In this document: one piece after another, positions 50,901 through 62,586 of the stretch
Layout: each line of letters begins with the position of its first letter
How positions within the stretch are numbered: position 1 is the first letter of the stretch
NCBI GenBank assembly: GCA_024362935.1
Contig: JANCRA010000025.1
Span: forward strand, 12,922,936-12,986,935
Source: Setophaga petechia
Taxonomy: Eukaryota; Chordata; Aves; Passeriformes; Parulidae
Direction: 5' to 3'
DNA: 64,000 nt
Position numbers and translations under genes: made by a program
The notes under the pieces: model-generated
Database searches by the model: none
Told to the model about the DNA's origin: nothing
What the model saw: the letters and a program-made list of their open reading frames with translations, nothing else

Positions 50901-53900
50901 CTTTGTGAAGTTGAGCATATGCAAGTGGATTTATTTTGGAAAGGAGAACCAAATAGAATAACAAAGGAAAGAGGGACAGAGTAAGGTGGTTGAGGGTAAG
51001 ATGAGCAGGGTGTGGAGTGCAGCAGAAGTGAAAAGGGAAGGAGAAATTTCAGGCAAATAGTCACAACAGAACAGGAGTCCCATCAATGATGTCAAGAAAT
51101 GTTTGTTCCTTATTTCATAGCAATATTTGCCTGTTTTAAAGGATTTAAACATAGGTAATTTAGGGGCTTTAGGGCCTTCCAATTTCATATAGATGTTGTG
51201 AGACTAACCCTACCTGTAGTGCTCAGTGCTAATGCTTAAATTGTACAAGTTTAAGGTAACCACAAGATCAATGAAATGCTGCTATGTATTTCAACCTTAG
51301 CATAACCTTAGATACTTTTAGATTTTGCTTTGTTAAAGATGTTACCAACCTATCAAAGTTTTTAGGAAGAGTTTATTCTCCAAAATATATGTCAACTTGT
51401 TTCTCTCACTGCTTTTTTGTCTTTGCTTTTCTATTATTCTGTAAAACATAAAATTAAATTTTTTGTTTGGACCCATAAATACACAGTGAGAGAGGAAAAA
51501 CGAGCAAAGGGGAAAGTACAATGAGAAGTTTTCAACAGTTTGATTAATGAGGACTGTGGCAAAGACTGGTATTTCCTTTTGTGTTGTTATAGAAGTGGAT
51601 TTCACTTTTTTCTTAAAATGAGTTGTCCTTGGTAGTAAGTATCAAAGTAGATTAAAGAGACAATAAACTGTATCTATTAAACATTCAGCAGACACATGAG
51701 CTGATCATGAGAGGCTTGCTTGCTGCTGAGCACTTGAGAATTTGTAGCAGGTCAGTCCCAGAATCCAAAAAAAAAGGCATGTACCAAAAAATTCCACTTC
51801 TGTGTAGCATTTAGTGCAAGGATATCTTGAGAGTCTACATCCAGACTCTTACAATTCCAATAAAATGTGTTCATTTGGACTCCAAAGAAGAAAAGCTTGA
51901 ATGACAGTGCCATCCCTCTGCTTAGCTGAGCTGTAGTTCCTACCCAGTAACTTTTCCATTTATTGACCATTTTCAACCACATTTGACAGAGGAAAAGAAG
52001 TCTCAAAGATTTTGTAGATTTATAGGAACTTAATTAACATGCACAGCTGGGTAGAGGCAAAAAGAGCCCAAAGTGGAGCTCCCACACAGGGGAAGGCAAG
52101 GAGAGCTGAGCTGTGCTGTGTTTTGTTTGGCTCTAGCACACACATGTGGCTGGCCATTCAGACCTTCACTCTGGTCCCAGCTGAATCTTGCCTGGAGACA
52201 CCATGGGGGAGGCAGGCTGCAGAAAGAGATTGTTACAAGGGTTGAAGGCCATGCTTAGAAGATGGAGAATACAAATCCAAAGCACTCAGATCTCATCAGT
52301 CAATACAGGAGGGTAGTAAAGTGGACTCACATGGTCTTCAAGGGTAGCCATGCTGTCTGCAAAATAAATTGCTTTTTTACTCATTAAAGAAGCAGTGAAG
52401 ACCCCACAATAGTCTGAGAGGGGATGTGGCAGCATACTTTAACAAAAAAAAAAAAAAACAGTTATTAAGCTAATTTAAATCAATAGTCTTTTAGGTTTTA
52501 AGGGTGTGTGGCGGCAAAAGATGTTGATCTTATATTCTCTTCTGCAGCAAGATCTTTCTCTTCCTTGGTGTGGAATCAAGATGAAATTTGCCCTAACAAA
52601 CTGCACTAGAGGGCAGGCTCATAACCCAAAAAATACCTGCTTATCTTAAACCTTAAACCTTAAAGAGGTTTTATCTGCTCAAAACTGGAATGTGAACATA
52701 AGCAGTTCTCATACTTTACATTAGGAATTAAAATAACAGCTCATTTTGTTTGGATGAGAGATCCAGGATTCTTTGGGGATGTTGTTGTGGGTTGCCATTT
52801 GTCCTGCTGATGCTGCCTGAATGTAGTTTCTTGATGCATGGCCCACCCATTCTCTAAAAATTAGTTTTGCTGTATGGTTGTAAATGCAGCACTCCCTCAG
52901 ACATCTTTGAGATACAGGAAGACACACCTTAATGATATTTCTGCCTAAGACCCTTACATGCCGTGGAAAGATGCCAAGGAAGTAACATACTTGGCTTCCT
53001 GCTGAGTAGTTAACCATGAGAGGAGGTATTTTTTATTTTTAGTTCCCTTTCAAACCTGTGACTGGGCAGGTTCCAGCTTTTATGGAACAAGTAATTGAGA
53101 AAGGCAATTCTATTACCACTGATCTTAAACACATCTTGAGGTATCTCTAAAAAGAGTAAAAGAGAGCTAAAGAAACATATATTATAATGATTGTATGGTA
53201 TAGCACAAAAAGGAGTCCCAAATACAGATTTGATTTGGATTTTTTTGTGTGTCACTGGTTTTCTTCGTACAGGAATCAGAGCAATAGATTTCATTCAACT
53301 TTGTCACTGGGTAATTCCATGGTTTCATAGCTTGTCCATCTCCTAAGGAGCTAAGTTCCAAGAGACACATTCCTGTACAGGGAAAATTTCAGTTCCAAGT
53401 TTATTTTTAATCCCATCCACATATGTCTACAGATGTCAAGTCTCACAGAGCATGCCCTATCTAGATGATCTGCCTCCTTTAGTTTAGTTCAAAGGCTTGT
53501 AGAGCATGAATTCTTCAGGGTGAAGCTTCTCAGTAATTATCACATGTGGGGAGATGAAGAGGAAAATGACATCTTTAGACACAGAAATTAGCTGGGCTGA
53601 TAAAGTCACTTTTTAAAGTAATATTGTTGGAACATTGCCAGCAGCCATTGCAGGAGGCAGCATCTCAGGTAGAGCTGTGTTAAATCCTCAGGCTTTGACA
53701 AACCCCAGCAGCTGCACAGGCTCTTTGCTGGGCTCACAAAAATACAGGCTCCAGCATGTGCAGAAATGTAGTAACAGGAATGGGTTTCATGTATATGCAG
53801 TTAAAATTTGTGCTGGTTTGCTGCTAATAGAGAAATCTCAGTTGCTTATCTTAAACACAGCCAAAAGGAAAGCCAAACCTAACTAAGGATGTGTCTTTTA

Positions 53901-54033
53901 AACTTTACAAAGAAAGATGGCAACTCAGTGTGTGCCATCTCTTTACAAATTTGAGAAATTTTCATAAAATATCATGAGTGGGAAGGGGGCACAGAGTTAA
54001 ATATTTAAACAATCTTTCAGAGTCCTAATGCTC

Positions 54034-54125
54034 TAGGTAAGTATAGACTCAAGGCAGTATATTTAGGGCAGGTATAGACTCAAGGTAGTATATTTAAGGT
54101 AGGTGTAGATAAACTCAAGGTAGGC
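54034..54125. repeat. Minisatellite: three units of about 30-32 bp
   Basis: Units of the form gg(t/c)a(a)gtatagactcaagg followed by (c/t)agtatattta occur at about 54034, 54067 and 54099, the third carrying a small insertion (gtagataaactc). It is short and degenerate. Confidence 0.75.
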
Positions 54126-56833
54126 CATCATATTCAAATTACAGGCAATAACAGGGATTATTCTGTCTCTGTTTTTCACAGCCAGATTCCAGCAGGGAGC
54201 TGGTTGGACATTAACAGGGATTATGGCTCACTGCAGCTTTTTAACAAGTAGAAAAGAACTATCTAAAAGCCTTCACCAGTGCATAATTCTCAGAGATAGT
54301 GAATTCAGCCCACACTTTGTAAGAACAATCACCTGAATTTTTCCATTCTATTTCTATGTTATTAATGACAAGAATGTTTCTGAACTGTTGCTTTTGTATG
54401 TGCTTCCAGTGCAACATTCTACTCAGATTAAAATGGGATAACTCCTTTAATGCACTAACACACTGCCTCCACCACATGCTCATTTGTCACAAATACAGTC
54501 ATTACATTAATATTTACTTAATGTGGGGTTTTTTAAACTCTACATTAAAGGATTAATAAAGCTTGTTTAGACTGGTTAGCAAAACCAAAATTACCCCACG
54601 CAAATATTCTACAAGAAATGAGGAAGGAGTCACTGATGTCATAGTTTGGGCTGTGTTTCATGGTGGAGGAGCAGACTTGGTGCAAACTCTTTGAGTAAGT
54701 TACTGCAATGAGCACATGAAGCAGACTGGACTAATAGAGAGAATGCCCAGCTCATGAGCTGTTTCTCAGAGAGCTTCTCTAGAGATGCAGAAATGTGTGA
54801 TCCCCATGAATAAAACGTGGTTCCAAAAGCTTTCCAGGCTAATGGTTACCAGAGCACTAACTGTCCTGCAGAAATGCTTAAGAAAGGTATGTACTCTCAT
54901 TAGAACACACAACTTCGTGCAGGCTTTCAAATGAAAACATTCTGTAAAATATATTATAAACAATGTCTGCAGTTATATCTGTGGCTTTCAAATTTATGTG
55001 TGGGATTCCACAATAAAGAGTTTGGCAGATCTGGGCAGCACTCCTCTAGGCTCTACCAGCTGGAGTGCAGAGTATGTCTCTGACTTTCCCTAAACTTTGT
55101 GGATCAGCATCAGTTCTGGTTTTTCTCATGTAATAATTTAACTGTGATAAAATCTATTAATTTGATCTTTAGTGTTGAGGGGCACAAGCAAGCTACCAGT
55201 GTGGCCTGCAGTGGACATCAGTGAGCATTAAATAATGCACTTTTAGGAACCTACAGGTGAGAGAGTGCTTTGAAGCAGTTCTTCCCTGAATGAGGAACTG
55301 AGTGATTCTTTAAAAATTAACTATGGCTACAGTTAAGACAAGTAAAATAGTGTACATGTGTAGTTTGCAATGAAAGTTTTCAGGTGTTGGTTATGTTAGT
55401 TTAACTGTGGCAATTTCCTTGTTTACCCAAACATTTGGTGATTGTAGAATACAGGCAGAAGTGAACTATATGGTACCCAGGAAAAAAAAAGTAATGAAAA
55501 TACAGTGAAATCATGGCAGAGCCATGAAACAACCAAAGAGAGCACGTTTAAAGAAGTTCTGATACTGATCATTCACATTCATGATTAAACCAGATTTATC
55601 TCTTTTTTTCTCCTGGTGCTTTTTTCTTTTAATATAACTGCCTGCTGCAGCAAGGGATAGGGAAGAAGAAAGACTTGAATAATGACAGGAAGTAAAAAAG
55701 GCATTAACAGTAACTGTATCAAAGAGGCAAAAGGAAAATTGCAGAAATTCTGGGGTGCAAATAGGGAGGGCTGGGCAAGATCTTCTATTTCTAAAGTCAA
55801 GTCTGGTATATGAGCTGGGGAAGTTGAGGTTTTTTAGATGCAGTAGCCTTGCAAATGTTGTGCTTTGGACCTGCAGGTCATAGACTCTGGTCTGCAGAGC
55901 CAAGGCCTCCACAGTCACTCCTGGTTTTTAGCTAGGAGATATGGAGAGTGTGTGCTGGCTCTTGAGTAATTTTGAGAATTTACACCAGTGTGAAGGGTTT
56001 GGGACTGTTCTTTGCATGGTGACTATTGGAGGAAAAGAAGAGCATTGTTAAGGGCTGTGGGGGCTTGGGGGAAGGTATAATTGGAGGGCCAGGAGTAATT
56101 TTATGAAATCTGTCCAAAAAAAAGTGAAATGGAGGTACCTTCTGGAAAAAAATCATGAAACCTATTGGCTTGTGGTGTTTTATCCAGTTTTCTTCATTCC
56201 AGCATTTTTTCTGCACATGCCTGAAGAGCATACCTGTCAGGCCACATGGCATTTTTTATAAGCAAAATTTGAACCTGACATCCAGTTCCTATCACTGCTA
56301 GCTCTGCTTGCAGCTCTGGAGGTTTTAGACAAAAGCACTCCTGACACAACTGATTTGTCTGCACTGCTCATTTATTTTCTCACAGGACCCTGTGGTTAAA
56401 CCACTTTGTTGTTCATACTTTTTACAGTGATGTAGAAATGCTTGCCCTAGGATCTGAGCCATAACCTCATGAGGTGGGAGAGGATTGTATAATAGCACCA
56501 TGACAAACCAGCTCAGGACTGCAGGATGTTGGAGTGGTTCCCCACAGAAAAGTAAACGGTTTGTTTTTAAATCATTACAACAGCCATTTGGTCTAGAAAT
56601 TTCCATCCTTTTGGACTTTTTTTTTTTCCTGTGGAGGAGCAATAGGAGAGAAACTCAGTTCAGGTATTTACAGTTATTTTTAAAATTTTAAAGTACAACT
56701 TGGTCATTAGTAGTCCAGTCTTAAGCAGAAGCTTTTTATTTCTATGTTTTATATAAAAATAATTGTAAAAATCTTCTAATATTATATATTTTATTTGCAA
56801 CACTGCTTGGGCTTTAAATTTTGGAAAATAATT

Positions 56834-56869
56834 TTTAGTGCTATCTATCAGGAAATAGATAGCACTAAA
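56834..56869. repeat. Perfect hairpin: 15-bp arms, 6-base loop
   Basis: TTTAGTGCTATCTAT (56834-56848) is the exact reverse complement of ATAGATAGCACTAAA (56855-56869), with loop caggaa. Fifteen perfect pairs is well above chance for this window. It is too short for a typical microRNA precursor and shows no MITE-like internal sequence. Confidence 0.85.
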
Positions 56870-57274
56870 TACTTTTCTTCCATCTTTTGATTTTTGCCTA
56901 ATTCCAATCCAATATATATGCATAAATTAGTTCCTTTAATGGAATCACAATACTAATTTTGGCATTTTCTTGCCAAGACTTGCCACAAACACTCACACTT
57001 AAATGAAAAGCAGCTGCAGTGGGGAGGTCAGGTTGAATTAAAGGGGGAACACAGAAAATGTCCTTCTAGGTGAACTGATCCCTTGTCATCATCAGGGCAC
57101 TGCAGAGATTGTTCTGGGTTTAAATGTTCAAAGGGCTCTAATGGAGCTAAGCTACTAAACCACATTTGGCAAGTAGTAGCAATTTTGGAACTTGTCTCCC
57201 TCTTCTTCTGAAAAACTGAGCTTTGAAACTCTGAAATGATCTGATGGAAATTCCAAATAATAAGAATTGCAGCA

Positions 57275-57625
57275 TATTTTAGGTTGGAGTAGACTTCTTT
57301 GTCTGGCCACCTGCTGAGAGCATCCCTAATTAGAGCAGCTTGCTCAAGGCCTTGTCCAGCTGCATTTTCAGTATCTTCAAGGGTGGAGATGCCACTGTCT
57401 CATGGCAGCCTGTTCTGGCATTTGATGCACCTCATTATGACAAGAATTTTCCTGATCTCTAATCAGAATTTTCTGTGTTCCATTGTACATCTGTCCTTTC
57501 CTGACCTATCCCTCCAATCGTTTCATCTCCTCTGTTTCCTCCTATCAAGTAATGTAAAAAAGCCTCCTCTTTTTCAGGCTAAACCAGCCCAGTTCCATCA
57601 GCCACTTCTCAATACCTGCTGCCAC
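57275..57625 (-). mobile_element. CR1 LINE fragment, antisense
   Basis: Starting at 'ttttaggttggagtagact', it continues with 'cttgtccagctgcattttca', 'ggtggagatgccactgtctc', 'ggcagcctgttctggcattt' and, near the right end, 'ttcaggctaaaccagcccag'. These are in the order of a reversed CR1 ORF2 C-terminal and 3' region. It is more diverged than the copy at 22947 and so probably older. Confidence 0.8.
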
Positions 57626-57789
57626 TATTAATAGTAGGTTCTACTTAAATTTAGATGACAGAAGCACACAGCCTCTTCAATTTAACTTCAGAATTCTCTC
57701 TTGGGGACTCTGCTTTTTGCTGACCAGACCCAGCCCAGAGGGAGGTGTGTGGCTTCCCTGAGGCCTGGGTAAGGGACATCACCAGGAAA

Positions 57790-58895
57790 CTTCTCAACCT
57801 CATGCAGCCCACTCATGTTACCCTCTTATGGTTTTCTGAGTGGGCAGTAACAAACTCCCAGCAAAAAGGAAAAGGACAATAAGGAAGGGCCTCAGAACCT
57901 TGGGAAAATTAGCCAAGGGATCTGGAACACACATGGTGTTCTCTTCTGTGCTGCCATTGCAGGGAATGATGGAGCAAGAAACAGGAAAGTCGTGCAGATG
58001 CACACCTGGCTTTGAGACTGCTGTAAACAGCAGCATTTTGTGGTTTTAGATCATGGGTGAATTTATACAACTCTGAGCTTGCTGGCAGCAAATGGGGTCC
58101 ACCTGTGTCAGAAGGGAAAAGGGATCTTAGCTCAGAACTCAGCAGGGCTCATTGAGAGGGCTTTAAAATAGATTTGAAGTGGGATGGAGGCATAGCCAGG
58201 CTCGACAGAGATAAGGTGTGGGGCCAGCCTGCTGGAAAGCAGCTCTGAGGAGAAGGCCCTGGGGGTCCTGGAGGACAACAAGCTGTCCATGAGCCAGCAG
58301 TGTGTCCTGGAAGCCAGGAAGGCCAGTGGTATCCTGGGGTACACCAGGATAGGCACTGCCAGCAGCTTGGGGGTGATCCTGCTCCTCTAGGGAGGGCACA
58401 CCTGGAGTGCTGTGTCCTGTCCTGGGCTCCTCAGGACAAGAGGGACACAGAACTCCTGCAGTGGATCCAGTGGAGAGTGACAAAGATCATGGAAGGACTG
58501 GAGCATCTCCCTTGCAAGGACAGGCTGAGGGAGCAGGGCCTGATCAACCTCTAGAGGAGACAAACAAGAGGGGACCTGAACAATGTCTGTCAGTGTCTGC
58601 AGGGAGGGGACGGGGGATGCACCAAGCTCTTCTGGTGGTGCTGAGCAATGGGACAACAGGCCATGGGCAGAAACTGATGCACAGAAGCTCCACCTGAACA
58701 TGAGGAAGAACTTCTTTCCTGTGCAGGTGACCAAGCCCTGGAACAGATTGTCCAGGGAGGATGTGGAGTCTCCCTCACTGGGAATATTCCAGAACCCTCT
58801 GGAGGCAATCCTGTGCCCTGTGCTCTACTTGAGCAAGGAGGTGGGAGCAGATGACCACTGCATCCCTTCCAGCCCAGTCTGTGATTCTCTGCAAT
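57790..58895 (+). mobile_element. Internally deleted CR1 LINE: ORF1 esterase-end fused to ORF2 C-terminus and 3' end
   Basis: Left part (57790-58170): the + strand encodes remnants of the CR1 ORF1 esterase region, including THMVFSSVLP near 57930 and a degraded NGVHLCQKGKG motif near 58095, with a stop (tag) at about 58168. Right part (about 58240-58895): it matches the CR1 ORF2 C-terminus and 3' UTR ('ggggtcctggaggacaacaa', 'tccatgagccagcagtgtgt', 'gaacatgaggaagaacttct') and ends near ctgtgattctct. About 70 bases join the two, where a full element would have the endonuclease and reverse transcriptase of some 2-3 kb. The copy is dead through stops and frameshifts. Either one deleted element or two insertions side by side would explain it; same orientation and order favour deletion. 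Confidence 0.85.
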
Positions 58896-59770
58896 GTTTA
58901 TATTCTTCTCTACCTGTACCAGCTAACACTGTTGGTTTGGTTTGGTTTTTGGGGTTTTTTTCACATAATATAAAACATGCTGCCTCTATCTGAGAAGAGC
59001 TACGTTTTCTCTCAGGACAGTTAATGTGCTGTACGAGCATTCTGCTAAACATCTGGGTTCCAATAGCTTTTCTTCACACACACACACACTCTGAAAGTCA
59101 TGTAAGAATTTATTATTTATTATTAAAACAGTAAATTTCCCAGGAAATGTGAAATTGTTTAGAATCAATTGTTCTCATTGCAAAGAACAAACCGTTGAAG
59201 AAGCAGCCTTAAATATAATAAATAATAAATATTGAGAAGTGCCTTTATGATAAACTGGTTGTTTTAGGATTAATGTAGCATGTTTCAAGTAGTGATTTAT
59301 GAATGATGAGTCAGACTTGGAATTCAGAACTTGCTTGACAAAGCAGAGCAAACAATATGAAAATTCTGCATGATGAAATTGCTTATTGCTTAAGCTCAAT
59401 TTACTATTAGCTTTTGTTAAATTATTCCAAAATAAAATCAAATCCAGATTCAATCCCTGGACCCTCTCTCTCATTATATGAATAGAGGCAAGTAGAATCT
59501 GCATTCTCCAACTTTGAGATGCTCATTAAACTTAGAATTTTCAGTGAGAAACCATGGAGTTATGAAGGGATTGAATCCATAGCTGGCATTTCTGTCAGCT
59601 TTGAGTGTTCATTTCATTTTAGTGCGTGCCTGATGATTTCATATGTCTAGCTGTAGATAATTTGCTCTGTATCATATCCAGTGTAGGTCAGGGTAGCCTT
59701 TTGATTTCCTTAGAATACAAAAATTCCCAGAGCTCAAAGTGGGGCTCTTTGTGCCTTCTGAGCTGGGGGC
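58896..59770. other. Intronic sequence; short (CA)n and nothing else recognised
   Basis: A (GGTTT)-like run follows the CR1 near 58935. A (CA)7-8 microsatellite lies at about 59075-59089. The remainder is AT-rich with no domain-bearing ORF. Confidence 0.55.
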
Positions 59771-59914
59771 AGAAATGCCATCAGTCAGTTCTGGGGCTGC
59801 TCCATGTGTGAGTTCCCAACACCCCTGGCACCCAGAAAATGCCAAGGTCGGTCAGTTCTGGGGCTGCTCCATGTGTGGGTTCCCAACGCCCCTGGCACCC
59901 AGAAATGCCAAGGG
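59771..59914. repeat. 67-bp tandem duplication in a GC-rich patch
   Basis: Units starting gtcagttctggggctgctcc occur at 59784 and 59851, with about 95% identity by eye. A partial unit end (agaaatgcca) just before 59784 suggests the array once had a third copy. The open frames over this patch (for example 59739-60098) follow from its GC content and the duplication, not from a recognisable gene. Confidence 0.8.
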
Positions 59915-60944
59915 AGGCAGCACCTGGCTGTGCAGGACCCTCACCCAGCCCTTTGGGCTGCCCACAAGGTGTCATTGCTGCCTGGGTGGCCCTTGTGAGC
60001 CCTCCTGGGCACCTGGGACCCTCTTCCAGGTGCATTTCTTTCCTTATTTGTTTGTGTTTGTAGCTGTTTGGGGACCTCATTTCAGGGTAGTCTGTTAAAA
60101 GGGCTTTGTCTAACTAACATTCTCTTTTGCAGACACAGACAGGTAATGTATTTTAATGTTCTTTGCAATTGCTTATCTAGAATGGTATTGTTAAGTTCAG
60201 TTGATTCTTACAAAGTTTATTTTCTACAGTGTGTTTTTCAAAATTCTATCTCTTCTGGAACTGGAAATTTCCTAAGAAGTTGAAGAAAAACAAAAAACTT
60301 GCTTCATACTTTGCTAATTCTTTACTTTACTGTGTCCAGGTTTTAATTTTATAAACCTTCATTATGACACCTTTTCTTCCCCAATTTCTATTTATTAACT
60401 TTTTAATTTCTTCACAGCATGGCTTTTGTATAATTAACATTTTTCTGACCAGTCTCAGAATTTTTCTGTTCTTTAATATATCAGTTGAAAACTGATTTGC
60501 ATATTGTACTGGATGGACTTCTTAAGTAATAACCTGTTTTCAGCTTGTTTACCTTTTGGTTTTTTTAAATGCTTTCTGAGGGTTTCATTGGGGGATTTTT
60601 AATTGACTTAGGGACACCTAACTCATGTTTTCATTGAATTATTCTCCAAGTTGGTGTCTGAATCTTAATCCCAAGAATCTCTAAGAAGAAATTAATTTCT
60701 TGTATAGCACAAGTTGTAGTAGGTGTCAGATTATCCACTTAATTGCACAACTAATTTAGCCTTAAAGGGAACAGGTTGGAATGTGTCTCCACAGTTTTTA
60801 CCAGTTCTCTGTGGTAATGCCAGCTGATGTCTAGGCATTGTCTTGTTTTCTCCCAGGTATGGATTTTGGACATGCACTTGTATAAATGCCCTGTTCCTCA
60901 TTAGAAGATAGGCTGAGATTCTTTTTTCTTGCTTTTTTGAACAG

Positions 60945-61046
60945 ACTCAGAACCGTATGAAGCTGATGGCTGACAACTATGAGGATGACCACCTCAAATC
61001 CTCGTCCCATTCCAACCAAACCAACCACAAGCCCTCCCCTGACCAG
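60945..61046 (+). CDS. ERC1: ERC1 coding exon before the C-terminal splice choice, partial gene
   Basis: This exon encodes 34 codons, in phase 0 at both ends, directly continuing exon 37321-37465. It starts TQNRMKLMADNYEDDH and ends with a Ser/His/Asn-rich linker closing in NHKPSPDQ. The linker identifies ERC1 rather than ERC2, whose corresponding stretch is His-rich. One extra Ser appears relative to the human protein as I remember it. The acceptor has a long T-rich tract ending gaacag and the donor is cag/gtaatg. A pyrimidine-rich tract (ctctcttttttg) lies about 10-20 bases inside the downstream intron, the usual place for U-rich-binding splicing regulators such as TIA1 or PTB; that role is inference. 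Transcripts can continue either to the short terminal exon at 62587 or, by family knowledge, to further exons encoding the ERC1a C-terminus, which are not seen before 64000. Confidence 0.95.
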
Positions 61047-62586
61047 GTAATGTTTCTCTCTTTTTTGTTTTTAAAGTCATTTTTACTGTGAGGGCTGATG
61101 ATTTTGTGTCATAAGTAGTTTTCCCTGACATGGTTGCAGTACTTTGGAGCAAAAGTAGCATTCCAGAGTGCAGTTATAAACCAGAACTGGGTGTTGCTGT
61201 TGTGTTGGCTTTGTGCAAGCTCCTGAATGAACAATTCCTGGTACCAAGCTGTTGTTAGGTGGGTGGAGAGGAGGAGGTACAGTGGAAAGGAACAAAAATT
61301 TTACTCTCCTAAAATGTGAGTCCTGTATGACCTATTCATGTTTTAGTAGCTCAGGTTTAGTGCTTGAGTGTGTGGAGTGTCCAGAACTGTTTTTTGTCTT
61401 CAGTAGCAGGATATCCTGCTCCAGGATCAGCTTTCTGATCCATGGATTGCACACAAGCAGTTCCCTCCATTTCCCACGAGGAAATCCCAGCCCTGGTGCC
61501 AAATGAGCACAGACTGCTCCCTCACAAACTCAATGGGCCATGAACTGAAGGAAAATCAATTTACCATCTCCAAAGCAGTGAGGAGCCTCCTGTGGCATTT
61601 ACAAAGCACAGCCGTGTGCTTGATAACTATTAGAGAGATTACCCATCCCTTGGGTAGCACAGAAAATGCCAACATAATTGCACATCCCATGTTGTAATCT
61701 CATCCACTGCAGTTTAATTAAAATATTAGCCATCATTAATCACTGCCTCAACGGAGGGAAGGAATGCTTCTCTTTGCCCTCTGACTCATGTAGAAATTGG
61801 TGAGATATGAAGGGAAGCATATCTCTCTAGACCTTTAAGTGCCAGCTTAGTGAAACACTGAAATAATGAGTAAGGTACAAGAGGAAAAGGGGCAAAAGCC
61901 AATTACCTATTCACCCTGCAAAAAGAGATCTTGAGAAATCTCCTTTCGTGTCTGCATCAGAAAACAAAAAGGTATATATATAATCAAACAAACAGAAAAA
62001 CTGATTTTCAAGGGGACTTCTCTTTACATCTCAATTTAATACCTTCCTTGACTCTATGTTGACTGGCTTGAATTTTCTGCAGTGTTTTTGGAAAATGTTG
62101 GTGTTTCACTCTCCTTTTTCAGGAGAGTGAAATTGTTAATACTAAAAATTAAATGGATTTCCTAGTCTTAATTTGGTGCAAATGTTAGAATATGTGTTGT
62201 TTCTACTCTGAAGTCTACAGAGAGCTGAAACCATTTCTAGCATGAAACTTTAATACATGCTTGCAAATAAAGGCAGCGTAGCATTCACAGATGAAATAAA
62301 ATATAGATATTTATAGAAATTCTTGCAAAGACCCTACAGGGAAGGGCAATAGGGAAGAAAGGAGGTGGGAGGAGGCTCTGATTGCACTTCCCCTTTGCAA
62401 AGGGGCATTTTGAAAGCTGACAAAGCCTCCAAGGGAGCAGAGAAAGCTGTACCTCAAGGAGGCTCAGAATACTGCATAAGGAATTGAAACGCTTTGTACT
62501 GCTGTTTGTACTTTATGTGCTTTAAATACTAACCAACTCTTTATTTCATTCCCATGCTGCTCTGGGGCTTTCCTGTGCACCTCTAG
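61047..62586 (+). other. ERC1: Short ERC1 intron before the alternative terminal exon (1,540 bp)
   Basis: It begins gtaatg and ends cctctag. It is the region where the ERC1a/ERC1b decision is expected to be regulated. It holds a perfect 12-bp-arm hairpin (62104-62132), listed separately. No repeat family is recognised in it. Confidence 0.8.
62104..62132. repeat. Perfect hairpin in the intron before the ERC1b exon: 12-bp arms, 5-base loop
   Basis: TTTCACTCTCCT (62104-62115) is the exact reverse complement of AGGAGAGTGAAA (62121-62132), around loop ttttc. It lies 455 bases upstream of the ERC1b acceptor. In the pre-mRNA it would be a stable stem. A role in choosing the terminal exon is inference only. 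Confidence 0.75.

Larger units (their letters stand above)
37466..60944 (+). other. ERC1: ERC1 intron between the two internal coding exons (23,479 bp)
   Basis: It begins gtgggt and ends gaacag, joining phase 0 to phase 0. Retroelements cluster at its 3' end (57275-58895). From 37466 to about 57270 I recognise no gene or well-defined repeat family. That stretch contains short tandem duplications (42163-42267, 44943-44973, 54034-54125), a (A)15 tract near 52444, and modestly GC-richer patches near 41000-41250, 44380-44580 and 49790-49930 without identifiable coding content. Confidence 0.85.

Noticed and set aside
53268..53377. TACAGGAAT and ATTCCTGTA inverted 9-mers about 100 bases apart, considered as transposon ends
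   Set aside because: Short, with no internal transposase or repeat similarity and no target-site duplication.
59075..59089. (CA)n microsatellite
   Set aside because: Real but ordinary; seven to eight dinucleotides with no notable context.
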